From an uncultured bacterium (lineage in GTDB: Bacteria > Bacillota_A > Clostridia > Lachnospirales > Lachnospiraceae): DNA of 24,482 bases. Location: NCBI GenBank assembly GCA_905215045.1, contig CAJMOO010000025.1, positions 1 to 24,482 on the forward strand, written 5' to 3'. The notes beneath the pieces are model-generated. The model was given only the letters and a program-made list of their open reading frames with translations, made no database searches and was not told where the DNA came from. This document shows positions 1 to 8,204 of this stretch, one piece after another (the stretch's first letter is position 1; each line of letters begins with the position of its first letter). The position numbers and the translations under genes are program-made.

Positions 1-451
1 CAGTTACGACAGCTGGGAAAAATCTTCGAAGTGGTTTTAACATAAATCCTAATACGGATTCAAACAATCCACCGATAATAGAAGCTCCCATGATCGCACC
101 GTATCCAAGGATTCCACCGCCCATGACTCCAGCAACACTGCTGCAGACACCGATAAATCCTGAACTGGTTCCCATGATGATTGGAACTTTTCCACCGATT
201 GGTCCAATTGCATACAACTGGATCAGAGTGACAATTCCGGCAATTAACATAGCATTTTGTAAAAGCGCAATCTGAACGTCTGCAAATTCGGTTCCGGAAG
301 CAATACCACAAGCCCCTGTAATGATCAGAACTGGAGTTAAGTTTCCTACGAACATGGCGAATACATGCTGCAGACCAAGGAGAATCGCTTTTTGCAGCGG
401 AAGTTTTCCATAAAAATCGTACTCCGCACCTTTGTTTTTCTCTTGATTCAT
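1..451 (-). CDS. NCS2-family xanthine/uracil permease, N-terminal part
   Basis: The gene runs off the left edge; about 150 N-terminal residues are visible, reading right to left from ATG at 449-451. The start is supported by an AAAGGAGA ribosome binding site about 8 bases upstream. The protein begins MNQEKNKGAEYDFYGKLPLQ and continues with ILLGLQHVFAMFVGNLTPVL, the first membrane helix and the QH motif typical of the nucleobase:cation symporter-2 family. Later glycine-rich helices follow, including a GPIGGKVPIIMGTSSGFIG stretch like the conserved NCS2 substrate-site region. Members import xanthine, uracil or uric acid with H+ or Na+ across the cytoplasmic membrane. The substrate cannot be chosen from the visible part, which lacks the NCS2 signature helices. 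It is transcribed away from its right-hand neighbour and has its own promoter. Confidence 0.88.
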   Translation of the reverse strand, partial: MNQEKNKGAEYDFYGKLPLQKAILLGLQHVFAMFVGNLTPVLIITGACGIASGTEFADVQIALLQNAMLIAGIVTLIQLYAIGPIGGKVPIIMGTSSGFIGVCSSVAGVMGGGILGYGAIMGASIIGGLFESVLGFMLKPLRRFFPAVVT

Positions 452-484
452 TTTTCTTTCGTCTCCTTTTTATAATGCATGATG

Positions 485-501
485 AGCAGTTTTATACTGC
501 T
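485..501. other. Small stem-loop in the permease leader
   Basis: AGCAGT and ACTGCT pair as a 6-bp perfect stem around a 5-base loop. It lies in the short untranslated leader of the permease gene, between its -10 box and ribosome binding site. On the plus strand it is followed by ATTTTT. It is too small to be a known riboswitch; a role in mRNA stability or weak termination is only a guess. Confidence 0.3.
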
Positions 502-517
502 ATTTTTACAGCATAAT

Positions 518-546
518 ATTATAAAGGATTTGGCAGAAAATGTATA
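518..546 (-). promoter_or_regulatory. Sigma-A-type promoter of the permease gene
   Basis: Read on the minus strand, -35 TATACA (541-546, 4 of 6 consensus bases) and -10 TATAAT (518-523, perfect) are separated by exactly 17 bases. Transcription would start near 511 and give a leader of about 60 bases, which is too short for a purine riboswitch plus expression platform. Confidence 0.55.
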
Positions 547-574
547 GTTCTTTTTTATGAGCAATCTATAGACC

Positions 575-603
575 TTGCAGATATTATATATCCGTGATAA
601 AAT
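575..603 (+). promoter_or_regulatory. Possible promoter of the GtrII-like gene
   Basis: TTGCAG (575-580) and TAAAAT (598-603) are 17 bases apart. The -10 is good (5 of 6) but the -35 is weak (3 of 6). If used, transcription starts near 610, which excludes the in-frame GTG at 594 as a start and agrees with ATG at 639. Confidence 0.35.
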
Positions 604-638
604 CTATAGTCAAGACGATATGCTATGAGGAGAAAAAT

Positions 639-2210
639 ATGAAAAATACACAGTTTTATTATTTTTGCAGAAGATACAAAAATATATTAATACTGGCAGC
701 AGGACTGTCATTTCTTGCGTTTTTAACAATGCTGATCTATCCGTCTTTAAATATTGACGAGGAGATGTCAATTTTCGCAGACAAAATCTATACGCCTTGG
801 ATTGTTCAGGGAAGATATGGAATTCAGTTTATCAATAAAATTTTTACGATCAATGGACGTATGGTGCCTATTTTATGGGATATTTTTTCCATTGTATTCT
901 GGTACGCATCAGGAGTTATTATATTTTATACATTTTATGGAGAAAAAGAAAAAATATCAGGATTTGCAATGTTTGCATTCCTTGCATTTTATGCATCAGT
1001 ACCATTTGTAGAAGGGGAAAGCCTGTCATTTTCCATGATGAGTCCGCAGGAATGTATTGGAATGGTATGTACGGCATTAGCAGTTTTATTTACAAAGTAT
1101 TATTTAAAAGCGTGTGACAAAGGAAGAAGGAATGATAAGAAGTTCTTGTATTTGGCAGTATTGTTTTTGTTCTTTGGAATGACAACCTATCAGGCATTGG
1201 TAACTTTGTATGTTACAGCGTTTGTTGTATATTGCTTACAGAGAGTGCTGAATGGCAAATTAGAGATTCTAAAACCGATCATTTGTGGAGCTGTGATTTC
1301 TATCGTTGCATTGATCTTGTATTATATTGTAAATAAATTAGTTGTTTTGATGTCAGGATTATCGATGGATTATGTAGACAGCTATATTGGATGGATGGAC
1401 GGAGACAGCATATTAAAGACCTTGTTTATGGCAGTTGCGAATGTTGCAAGGGTTGAGTTCGCAATTAAGATTCAGGATGTTTCTATTTACAGCGGCTATG
1501 TGATCCGGGCAGCATCTGTTTTATTTATTTTATGGTCTATATATATTTTCGCAAAAACGAAAGAAGAAGGAAGCAGGCCAAGAATTCTTTTCTTGACAGT
1601 TATGACGATGTTTGCACCATTTTCATTATATATTGCGATGGGAACTTATAAGACACAGGGAAGAATGCTGCTTGCACTTCCACTGATCGGAGCAGTGGCA
1701 TTTTATCAGATCGTAACAGCGGTTGGAGAACAAAGAAAATCTTTAAAAATAATTATTGTGTGTTTGATTTGTTATCTACTGTTCCTAAATGTACGCGATC
1801 TCAATACAATTAATTATTATAATTATCTGCGCTATGAACATGACAGACAAATAGCAAATCAGATTATGTTTGATATCAAGAGAGCAGGGTATGATTATCA
1901 TAAGAAATCACTGGTTTTTGTAGGCGCATACAAAATGGACTTTGAAAGCGAAGCCTCATCTTCCACGCTTGGAGCGAAAGGATCTTTCTGGTCATGGGAT
2001 GATGGAAATATTAAGAGAATGAGAAAATTTTTGAAGACAGAAGGGTATGAAGTGAAGGAAGCTTCCAGAAGAGAAATCAGGCAGGCTGTGAAACATACAA
2101 AAGGCATGAAGAAGTGGCCGATGGAAGGAAGTATTCAGGAGACAAAAAACAGCATTATCGTATATTTTTCAGCACCAGGAAAGAAATGGTATCAGGCAAA
2201 TACGAGATAA
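639..2210 (+). CDS. GtrII-like membrane glucosyltransferase-domain protein
   Basis: A 523-residue polytopic membrane protein. The start at ATG 639 was chosen because AGGAG (628-632) lies 6 bases upstream; the frame is open back to a GTG at 594, but that codon has no ribosome binding site. A first membrane helix lies at about 15-34. It is followed by an acidic NIDEE motif (38-42) and WIVQGRYG (54-61), the layout of GtrII-type glucosyltransferases, where an early extracytoplasmic acidic motif precedes a Gly-Arg motif. Roughly nine or ten more hydrophobic helices follow, then a soluble C-terminal domain of about 115 residues. GtrII enzymes transfer glucose from a lipid-linked donor onto cell-surface polysaccharide. 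The gene stands alone; no gtrA/gtrB partner is adjacent, so donor and acceptor are unknown. The family call rests on motif layout and topology. Confidence 0.65.
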   Translation: MKNTQFYYFCRRYKNILILAAGLSFLAFLTMLIYPSLNIDEEMSIFADKIYTPWIVQGRYGIQFINKIFTINGRMVPILWDIFSIVFWYASGVIIFYTFYGEKEKISGFAMFAFLAFYASVPFVEGESLSFSMMSPQECIGMVCTALAVLFTKYYLKACDKGRRNDKKFLYLAVLFLFFGMTTYQALVTLYVTAFVVYCLQRVLNGKLEILKPIICGAVISIVALILYYIVNKLVVLMSGLSMDYVDSYIGWMDGDSILKTLFMAVANVARVEFAIKIQDVSIYSGYVIRAASVLFILWSIYIFAKTKEEGSRPRILFLTVMTMFAPFSLYIAMGTYKTQGRMLLALPLIGAVAFYQIVTAVGEQRKSLKIIIVCLICYLLFLNVRDLNTINYYNYLRYEHDRQIANQIMFDIKRAGYDYHKKSLVFVGAYKMDFESEASSSTLGAKGSFWSWDDGNIKRMRKFLKTEGYEVKEASRREIRQAVKHTKGMKKWPMEGSIQETKNSIIVYFSAPGKKWYQANTR

Positions 2211-2233
2211 TAAAGTAAAACCGCAAAATAAGT

Positions 2234-2262
2234 TTGAATAACCCGAACATATTTGCTATAAT
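2234..2262 (+). promoter_or_regulatory. Sigma-A-type promoter for the asp23-nusB operon
   Basis: TTGAAT (2234-2239, 4 of 6) and a perfect TATAAT (2257-2262) are separated by 17 bases. Transcription would start near 2269, giving a leader of about 33 bases before the Asp23 gene. This is the natural head of the long co-directional gene run that follows. Confidence 0.65.
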
Positions 2263-2301
2263 AAACCATATCAGTATGCAGAAATACAGGAGGCTTTTAC
2301 T

Positions 2302-2676
2302 ATGGAGAATAAAAGTAGTTACCAGATAAACGAGCAGGGAGTGCTCGGGGAAGTGAAAATTGCAGATGATGTGATTGCAGTGATCGCAGGAATCGCAGCA
2401 ACTGAAGTGACAGGAGTTGCCAGAATGTGTGGGAATATCACGAATGAACTGGTAAGTAAACTTGGAGTGAATAATCTGTCCAAGGGAGTCAAAGTTGTCG
2501 TAGAGAATCATCATGTAAGAGTCAATCTTGCATTAGAACTTGACTATGGAGTAAGTATTCCAGAGATTTCAAAGAAAGTTCAGAATCGCGTGAAGGCTGC
2601 AATCGAGAATATGACAGGATTGAAAGTCAGCGAAGTTAATGTACGTGTTGCAGGTGTTGCAGCAGAAGAAGAATAA
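2302..2676 (+). CDS. Asp23/Gls24 family protein (YqhY type)
   Basis: A 124-residue protein with the Asp23/Gls24 layout: an N-terminal strand with GEVKIADDVIAVIAGIAATE, a VTGVARMCG turn, a VNLALELDYGVSIPEI strand and a C-terminal V.NV.V.GV ending. Family members are abundant cytoplasmic or membrane-peripheral proteins linked to envelope stress. B. subtilis YqhY, encoded at the same position before nusB, is connected to control of acetyl-CoA carboxylase and fatty-acid synthesis. AGGAGG lies about 9 bases before the ATG. There is no signal peptide or membrane segment. Position next to nusB makes YqhY the best match, but the precise function in this organism is unknown. Confidence 0.85.
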   Translation: MENKSSYQINEQGVLGEVKIADDVIAVIAGIAATEVTGVARMCGNITNELVSKLGVNNLSKGVKVVVENHHVRVNLALELDYGVSIPEISKKVQNRVKAAIENMTGLKVSEVNVRVAGVAAEEE

Positions 2677-2697
2677 GAATAACATAAAGGCAAAGTC

Positions 2698-2726
2698 AGA
2701 CGGGACTGATCAACAGTTCCGTCTTT
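2698..2726 (+). terminator. Hairpin between asp23-like gene and nusB (possible attenuator)
   Basis: AGACGGGACTG (2698-2708) pairs with CAGTTCCGTCT (2714-2724) as an 11-bp stem with one G-U pair around the loop ATCAA. Only TTTG follows, so the U-tract is poor. It could be a leaky terminator lowering expression of the downstream genes, or a processing or stability element. No separate nusB promoter is visible in the remaining spacer. Confidence 0.5.
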
Positions 2727-2747
2727 GTATCGCAGAAAGGAACCCTA

Positions 2748-3161
2748 ATGAAAAGAAGTGAGGTAAGAGAACATATTTTCAGAATTTTATTTTGTGTAGA
2801 ATTTTGTGAGAAGGAAGAATTTGAAGATCAGGTGGAATTATATTTCCATGGTCATGAGAATATCAATGAGAAGACTCAGAAAGAGATCACAGCAAAGACA
2901 GAGAATCTGATCGAGCATTTAGATGAGATTGATGAAGAAATTTCAGCACATACGAATGCATGGAATTTAGAAAGACTTGGAAAAGCAGAACTGTCAATTT
3001 TAAGACTTGCAACATATGAGATCTTATTAGACGAACAGGTGCCAAGAAAGGTAGCGATCAATGAAGCAGTAGAACTTGCAAAGAAATACTGCAATGAAAA
3101 AGCAGCTCCATTTATCAATGGTGTATTAAGCAAGATTGGACAGGATATGGATGAAGAATAA
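2748..3161 (+). CDS. nusB: Transcription antitermination factor NusB
   Basis: A 137-residue all-helical protein of normal NusB length. It starts with the usual MKRSEVREHIFRILF helix and ends with the conserved block LGKAELSILRLATYEIL, then VAINEAVELAKKYC and FINGVLSKI. NusB binds boxA RNA together with NusE/S10 and helps RNA polymerase transcribe rRNA operons without premature termination. AAAGGA lies 6 bases before the ATG. The 3' end overlaps the start of xseA by 11 bases, so the two genes are probably translationally coupled. folD, found between nusB and xseA in B. subtilis, is missing here. Confidence 0.95.
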   Translation: MKRSEVREHIFRILFCVEFCEKEEFEDQVELYFHGHENINEKTQKEITAKTENLIEHLDEIDEEISAHTNAWNLERLGKAELSILRLATYEILLDEQVPRKVAINEAVELAKKYCNEKAAPFINGVLSKIGQDMDEE

Positions 3162-4359
3162 AGTTTTTTCTGTAACACAGATTAATACTTATATCAAACG
3201 AATGTTCCAAAGTGATTATGCCCTGAGAAGAATCTCGATCAAAGGACAGGTGTCAAACTGTAAGTATCATTCTTCCGGGCATATTTATTTTTCATTGAAA
3301 GACGAAGGAAGCCAGATTTCCTGTATTATGTTTGCAAATGCAAGATATGATGGATTGAAATTTCAGCTGGAAGATGGACAGGAAGTGATCGTTGACGGGA
3401 ATGTCAGTGTGTATGAACGCGGCGGAAGCTATCAGCTTTATGCGCAGGAGATCCGGTTAAATGGAATCGGGGAACTTTATGCAGCTTATGAGCTGTTAAA
3501 ACAGAAGTTGTATGAGGAAGGATTGTTTGATCACGAGAAGAAGAAACCAATCCCTAAGAATCCCAAAAAGATCGGGGTAGTGACAGCCAAAACAGGTGCA
3601 GCGATCCATGATATCATAAGTACGGCCAAGAGAAGGAATCCGTACGTTCAGCTTGTCTTATATCCAGCAAAAGTGCAGGGGGAAGGAGCTTCAGATACGA
3701 TCGTTGCGGGAATCAGAACATTAGATCAATATGGTGTGGATGTCATCATTATCGGAAGAGGTGGTGGGTCCATTGAAGATTTATGGGCATTTAATGAGGA
3801 GAATGTCGCAAGAGCGATCTATGAAGCACACACGCCGATTATTTCTGGAACTGGACATGAAGTAGATACAACGATTGCGGATTATGCAGCAGATCTTCGC
3901 GCGGCAACACCGACAGCAGCTTGTGAACTTGCAGTTCCTGATATCAGGGAAGTTATGGAAGGAATTTCAAACAGGGAATATACACTTCGTACATTATTGA
4001 AGCAGATGATCCGCAGATACCAGATGAAACTGCAGAGATATCAGATCACAATCGCAAATTTTGATCCTAGATTCCAGTTGCAGGAACAGAAGATGCATTT
4101 ATCTGAATTAGAAGAACAGATACATTCTGTGATGAAGAATAAGATGACAGCGTATCAGCACAAGCTGGAATTATATACCAGAGAACTTCATGGTCTGTCA
4201 CCAACGGCGAAATTGATCAATGGTTTTGGATATTTAGAAGGTCCGGATGGAGAACCTGTGACAAGTGCGAAGAAAGTGAAAGAAGGAGATCAGATTTCAT
4301 TAACGATTTCTGATGGAACGATCATCACAAAAGCAGAACAGATTAAGACAATGGATTAG
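3151..4359 (+). CDS. xseA: Exodeoxyribonuclease VII large subunit
   Basis: A 402-residue catalytic subunit of exonuclease VII, which with XseB degrades single-stranded DNA from both ends. The N-terminal OB fold (about 5-100) shows the KGQVSNCK and GHIYFSLKD motifs. The nuclease domain carries IGVVTAKTGAAIHDI (Asp154), IGRGGGSIEDLW (Arg203) and GTGHEVDTTIAD (His236, Asp239), matching the residues known to matter in E. coli XseA. A coiled-coil-like stretch follows (about 270-350), then a short C-terminal beta segment. Start ATG 3151 is preferred over an upstream TTG at 3136 because AGGA (3142-3145) is correctly spaced from it. It overlaps nusB and is followed by xseB after 30 bases. Confidence 0.95.
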   Translation: MKNKVFSVTQINTYIKRMFQSDYALRRISIKGQVSNCKYHSSGHIYFSLKDEGSQISCIMFANARYDGLKFQLEDGQEVIVDGNVSVYERGGSYQLYAQEIRLNGIGELYAAYELLKQKLYEEGLFDHEKKKPIPKNPKKIGVVTAKTGAAIHDIISTAKRRNPYVQLVLYPAKVQGEGASDTIVAGIRTLDQYGVDVIIIGRGGGSIEDLWAFNEENVARAIYEAHTPIISGTGHEVDTTIADYAADLRAATPTAACELAVPDIREVMEGISNREYTLRTLLKQMIRRYQMKLQRYQITIANFDPRFQLQEQKMHLSELEEQIHSVMKNKMTAYQHKLELYTRELHGLSPTAKLINGFGYLEGPDGEPVTSAKKVKEGDQISLTISDGTIITKAEQIKTMD

Positions 4360-4389
4360 ATAAGGAAAGTTAAGAAAGAGGAAGTTTTT

Positions 4390-4599
4390 ATGGCAAAGAA
4401 GAAATTTGATATAGATCAGGGATTTGAACAGTTAGATGAGATCCTTGCAAAGCTTTCCGGCGAAGAGATCAAACTTCCAGAGGCAGTAAAGCTGTATACC
4501 GAGGGAGTCGGGCTTGTAAAACAGTGCAAAGATTCTTTAGATAAAGTAGAAAAAGAACTGATCATATTAGAAGAAAATGGGGAAGAACATGAACTTTAA
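4390..4599 (+). CDS. xseB: Exodeoxyribonuclease VII small subunit
   Basis: A 69-residue helical protein with the XseB pattern: FEQLDEILAKLSGEEIKLPE, then a second helix with LYTEGVGLVKQCKDSLDKVE. It binds the coiled coil of XseA to form active exonuclease VII. A GAGG ribosome binding site precedes the ATG. Its last 11 bases overlap the probable start of ispA, a usual sign of translational coupling. Length and position match the family exactly. Confidence 0.93.
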   Translation: MAKKKFDIDQGFEQLDEILAKLSGEEIKLPEAVKLYTEGVGLVKQCKDSLDKVEKELIILEENGEEHEL

Positions 4600-5482
4600 A
4601 GCTGAGATGAATGAAAGGGTAGAGCAGATTGAACAGATTTTAGATCAATATCTGCCACCCAAAGAAGGATTACAAAAAACAGTTTTAACTGCAATGAATA
4701 CAACAGTAAAGGCAGGAGGAAAACGTCTTCGCCCAATGCTGATCAATGAAACTTATAAGATGTTTGGAGGAGAGGGAGACATTGTGAAGCCATTTATGGC
4801 AGCGATCGAGATGATCCACACATATTCTCTGATCCATGATGATCTTCCAGCATTAGATAATGATGATTACAGAAGAGGACAAAAGACATGTCATATTGTT
4901 TATGGAGAAGATATGGCAATCCTTGCAGGTGATGCTTTACTTAATTATGCATATGAAGTTGCAACAAAAGCATTTGATCTTGCAGAAACAGATCAGATGA
5001 TGAATGTAGTGGAAGCGGTTAAGATTCTTGCGAGAAAACCTGGAATTTATGGAATGATCGGTGGACAGGTAGCTGATGTTGAGCTGGAAGGAACACCGCT
5101 TAATATGGAACAGATTTTATTTATCCATAAGAATAAGACATCTGCATTGATTGAAGCCTGTATGATGATCGGAGCAGTGTTGGCAGGTGCATCAAAAGAA
5201 GATGTAATGGCAATGGAACAGTGTGGAGAATATATCGGACTTGCATTTCAAATTCAGGATGATATTTTGGATCTCACTGGAGATGAAGAAGAAATTGGGA
5301 AACCAGTTGGAAGTGATGAGAAGAATCACAAGACAACTTATGTCACATTAAAAGGATTGGAACAGTCTGCAAAAGATGTGGAGGATATTTCAAAGAAAGC
5401 AATTGATATTTTAGCAAAATATGACAAAGGAGACTGCTATCTTACAAATCTTACAAGATTTTTGATCCATCGAACACATTAG
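4589..5482 (+). CDS. ispA: Farnesyl diphosphate synthase (short-chain polyprenyl synthase)
   Basis: A 297-residue trans-isoprenyl diphosphate synthase that condenses IPP with DMAPP and GPP to farnesyl diphosphate, feeding undecaprenyl phosphate and quinone synthesis. Visible are GGKRLRP (43-49), the first Asp-rich motif DDLPALDND (84-92, with the two-residue insertion typical of bacterial FPP synthases) with RRGQ following, and the second motif QIQDDILD (221-228). Start ATG 4589 is preferred over ATG 4577 because GGGGA (4579-4583) sits 5 bases before it; the upstream ATG has only a weak site. It overlaps xseB by 11 bases and is followed by dxs, so two isoprenoid steps are neighbours. Chain length (C15) is inferred from family motifs. 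Confidence 0.93.
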   Translation: MNFKAEMNERVEQIEQILDQYLPPKEGLQKTVLTAMNTTVKAGGKRLRPMLINETYKMFGGEGDIVKPFMAAIEMIHTYSLIHDDLPALDNDDYRRGQKTCHIVYGEDMAILAGDALLNYAYEVATKAFDLAETDQMMNVVEAVKILARKPGIYGMIGGQVADVELEGTPLNMEQILFIHKNKTSALIEACMMIGAVLAGASKEDVMAMEQCGEYIGLAFQIQDDILDLTGDEEEIGKPVGSDEKNHKTTYVTLKGLEQSAKDVEDISKKAIDILAKYDKGDCYLTNLTRFLIHRTH

Positions 5483-5505
5483 AACAGAGAGAAAGAGGGA
5501 ACATT

Positions 5506-7377
5506 ATGTTGGAATATATCAATGATCCAAATGATATCAAAAGGATTCAGCCGGAGGATTACAAACTTCTGGCAAAGGATATCCGCCATTTTTTGCTGAA
5601 AAATGTCAGCCGTACAGGGGGACATCTGGCATCCAATCTTGGAATCGTAGAGCTTACGATGGCACTTCATCTTGTTCTCGATTTTCCAAAAGACCAGTTG
5701 ATCTTTGATGTTGGACATCAGTCATATGTCCACAAGATTTTAACGGGAAGAAAATCTGGATTTCAGAATCTGAGGCAGTTTCATGGAATGAGTGGATTTC
5801 CAAAACGCAAAGAAAGTAATTGCGATGCATTTCACAGTGGGCATAGTTCGATGTCATTATCAGCGGCACTTGGTATGGTTGCGGCAAGAGAGATCAATCA
5901 TACAGAGGAAACGATCGTTGCGGTGATCGGTGATGGAGCTTTATCTGGCGGGATGGCATATGAAGCGTTAAATAATATGGCAAGACTGCGTAAAGAGAAG
6001 AAGAATCTGATTGTTATTCTGAATGATAATAAGATGTCGATCGCAGAAAATGTCGGTGGTATGTCGGCATATTTAAATAAAGTCAGAACAAAGAAAGAAT
6101 ATGTGGAATTTAAAGGAAATGTAGAGCAGTCCTTGATGAAGATACCGGGAATTGGAAAAGAACTGACAACGATCATTAAGAAATCAAAAGATTCGATCAA
6201 ACAGCTGTTTGTGCCTGGAATGTATTTTGAAGATATGGGGATTACATATGTCGGACCGATTGATGGACATAATATTCCTCTGATGGTGGATACATTAAAT
6301 CGTGCAAAACAATTAGATGAACCTATCATCATTCATGTCGTTACCAAGAAAGGAAAGGGCTACCGCCCGGCAGAGCAGAATCCTGCGAAATTTCATGGAA
6401 TCAGTCCGTTTTCCTTAAAGACGGGAGAAGTCATTAAGAAATCTGACAATCCATCCAATACGGCAGTATTTTCACAGACACTGATCGAAGAAGCCAAAAA
6501 AGATAAAAGGATCGTTGCCGTGACAGCAGCTATGCCGGACGGAACCGGACTTGGCAAGTTTAAGGAACATTTTCCAGATCGATTTTTTGACGTGGGCATT
6601 GCAGAACAGCATGCGGTAACATTTTGTGCAGGCATGGCTTCCAGAGGCTTGAAACCAGTATTTGCGGTATATTCTACTTTCTTACAGAGAGGATTTGATC
6701 AGGTTCTTCATGATGTTGCGATTGGTAATTATCCGGTAATCTTTGGAATTGACCGCTCAGGACTTGTTGGGGCAGATGGGGAAACACATCAGGGAGTCTT
6801 TGATATTCCGTATTTATCTATGATTCCAAATGTTACGGTCATGGCACCGATCAATGGAAGAGAACTTAGAGAGATGTTAAAAGATACCCTGCATCATGCG
6901 AAAGGACCAACGGCGATCAAGTATTCCAGAGGAGAAGCTCTGTCTTTGTATGAAGATGTGTTTGAAGAGTTACACTATGGAAAAGGCCAGGTGATCAAAG
7001 AAGGAAGTGATGCCGTGATCATCGGTGTCGGCAACATTTTTGATGAGGCAGATCAGGCAGTGAAGATCCTTGAGGAAGAAGGATATAAGATTGGACTTGT
7101 GAATCCAAGATATATAAAACCATTTGATAAAGAGCTGATTCTTGATCTGGCAGGAAGATATGATAAGATCATTACGGTTGAAGAAGGCGTTTTAAATGGC
7201 GGTTTTGGAATGATGGTCAATGAATTCTTAAGTGAGAATGATTATAAAGGAAACGTCAGATGTTTTGGAATTAAGGATCAGTTTGTAGAACATGGATCTG
7301 TGAGTGAATTAAGAAAAATGCTGAAAATTGATGGGGAAAGCATTGCTGACTCTATCAGACAATGGATGAAGGAATAG
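5506..7377 (+). CDS. dxs: 1-deoxy-D-xylulose-5-phosphate synthase
   Basis: A 623-residue thiamine-diphosphate enzyme that joins pyruvate and glyceraldehyde-3-phosphate, the first step of the non-mevalonate isoprenoid pathway. It has the full transketolase-like layout: SRTGGHLASNLG with His40, the ThDP motif GDGALSGG (142-149) completed by NDNKMSIAEN, the middle pyrimidine-binding domain with VGIAEQHAVTFCAGMA, and the C-terminal transketolase domain from about 490. AGAGGGA precedes the ATG by about 7 bases. The gap to ispA is 23 bases and to tlyA only 4 bases, so it is inside an operon. Length is normal, with no missing motif. Confidence 0.97.
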   Translation: MLEYINDPNDIKRIQPEDYKLLAKDIRHFLLKNVSRTGGHLASNLGIVELTMALHLVLDFPKDQLIFDVGHQSYVHKILTGRKSGFQNLRQFHGMSGFPKRKESNCDAFHSGHSSMSLSAALGMVAAREINHTEETIVAVIGDGALSGGMAYEALNNMARLRKEKKNLIVILNDNKMSIAENVGGMSAYLNKVRTKKEYVEFKGNVEQSLMKIPGIGKELTTIIKKSKDSIKQLFVPGMYFEDMGITYVGPIDGHNIPLMVDTLNRAKQLDEPIIIHVVTKKGKGYRPAEQNPAKFHGISPFSLKTGEVIKKSDNPSNTAVFSQTLIEEAKKDKRIVAVTAAMPDGTGLGKFKEHFPDRFFDVGIAEQHAVTFCAGMASRGLKPVFAVYSTFLQRGFDQVLHDVAIGNYPVIFGIDRSGLVGADGETHQGVFDIPYLSMIPNVTVMAPINGRELREMLKDTLHHAKGPTAIKYSRGEALSLYEDVFEELHYGKGQVIKEGSDAVIIGVGNIFDEADQAVKILEEEGYKIGLVNPRYIKPFDKELILDLAGRYDKIITVEEGVLNGGFGMMVNEFLSENDYKGNVRCFGIKDQFVEHGSVSELRKMLKIDGESIADSIRQWMKE

Positions 7378-7381
7378 AAGA

Positions 7382-8203
7382 ATGAAAAAAGAACGTTTAG
7401 ATGTATTACTGGTAAAGAAAGGTCTTGCATCATCAAGAGAAAAAGCAAAAGCAATTATTATGTCAGGGATTGTTTTTGTCGATGGACAAAGAGAAGATAA
7501 AGCAGGATCTACATTTGATGAAAAACAGGAAATCGTCGTAAAGGGCAAAACATTAAAATATGTCAGCCGCGGCGGTCTGAAGCTTGAAAAAGCGATGAAT
7601 AATTTTGATATCGTACTAAAAGACAAGGTATGTATGGATGTTGGAGCTTCAACGGGTGGATTTACAGACTGCATGATGCAAAATGGTGCAGTAAAAGTTT
7701 ATTCCGTAGATGTTGGACATGGACAGTTAGACTGGAAACTGAGAAATGACGAGAGAGTTGTTTGTATGGAACGTACGAATATGCGTTATATGACAGAAGA
7801 AGATATTGATGAGAAAGCTTCATTTGTATCCATCGATGTCTCTTTTATCTCTTTGACAAAGATTCTTCCAGCTGTATACCGAATCTTAAATATGGGTGGA
7901 GAAGTTGTAGCACTGATCAAACCGCAGTTTGAAGCTGGAAGAGAAAAAGTCGGGAAAAAAGGTGTCGTAAGAGATCCAAAGGTTCATGAGGAAGTAATTG
8001 AGAAGATTTGTGATTTCGCATCTTCCAACGGATTTGAACTGCTGCATCTTGATTATTCCCCAATCAAAGGACCAGAGGGAAATATCGAGTATTTATTGCA
8101 TATGAGAAAAACAGAGACAATGGAGAATGGACATACAATGGCAGATCAGATCACAAAGATTGTAGATGCATCACATAGTGATCTGGCAAAAAATAAGGAA
8201 TAA
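7382..8203 (+). CDS. tlyA: TlyA family rRNA 2'-O-methyltransferase
   Basis: A 273-residue protein with an N-terminal S4 RNA-binding domain (about 3-60, ERLDVLLVKKGLASSREKAK) and an FtsJ-type SAM methyltransferase domain. It shows SRGGLKL (62-68), the SAM loop DVGASTGGF (86-94), the family signature SVDVGHGQLDWKL, the SIDVSFISL strand and ALIKPQFE. TlyA enzymes methylate ribose 2'-OH in rRNA; the old name hemolysin A is historical. In B. subtilis the orthologue yqxC occupies the same place between dxs and ahrC/argR. The start codon is 4 bases after the dxs stop, with AAGGAA overlapping the dxs end. Confidence 0.93.
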   Translation: MKKERLDVLLVKKGLASSREKAKAIIMSGIVFVDGQREDKAGSTFDEKQEIVVKGKTLKYVSRGGLKLEKAMNNFDIVLKDKVCMDVGASTGGFTDCMMQNGAVKVYSVDVGHGQLDWKLRNDERVVCMERTNMRYMTEEDIDEKASFVSIDVSFISLTKILPAVYRILNMGGEVVALIKPQFEAGREKVGKKGVVRDPKVHEEVIEKICDFASSNGFELLHLDYSPIKGPEGNIEYLLHMRKTETMENGHTMADQITKIVDASHSDLAKNKE

Positions 8204-8204
8204 G

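Noticed and set aside
452..511. Purine riboswitch in the leader of the permease gene
   Set aside because: The leader from the predicted start site is only about 60 bases, has no recognisable purine aptamer core and contains just one 6-bp hairpin.
594..638. Use of GTG at 594 as the start of the GtrII-like protein
   Set aside because: There is no ribosome binding site before it, it falls in the possible promoter just before the -10 box, and AGGAG precedes the ATG at 639 with good spacing.
5898..6332. 144-codon open frame on the minus strand inside dxs
   Set aside because: It lies wholly antisense to a highly conserved enzyme gene, has no homology I recognise and follows from the codon usage of dxs.
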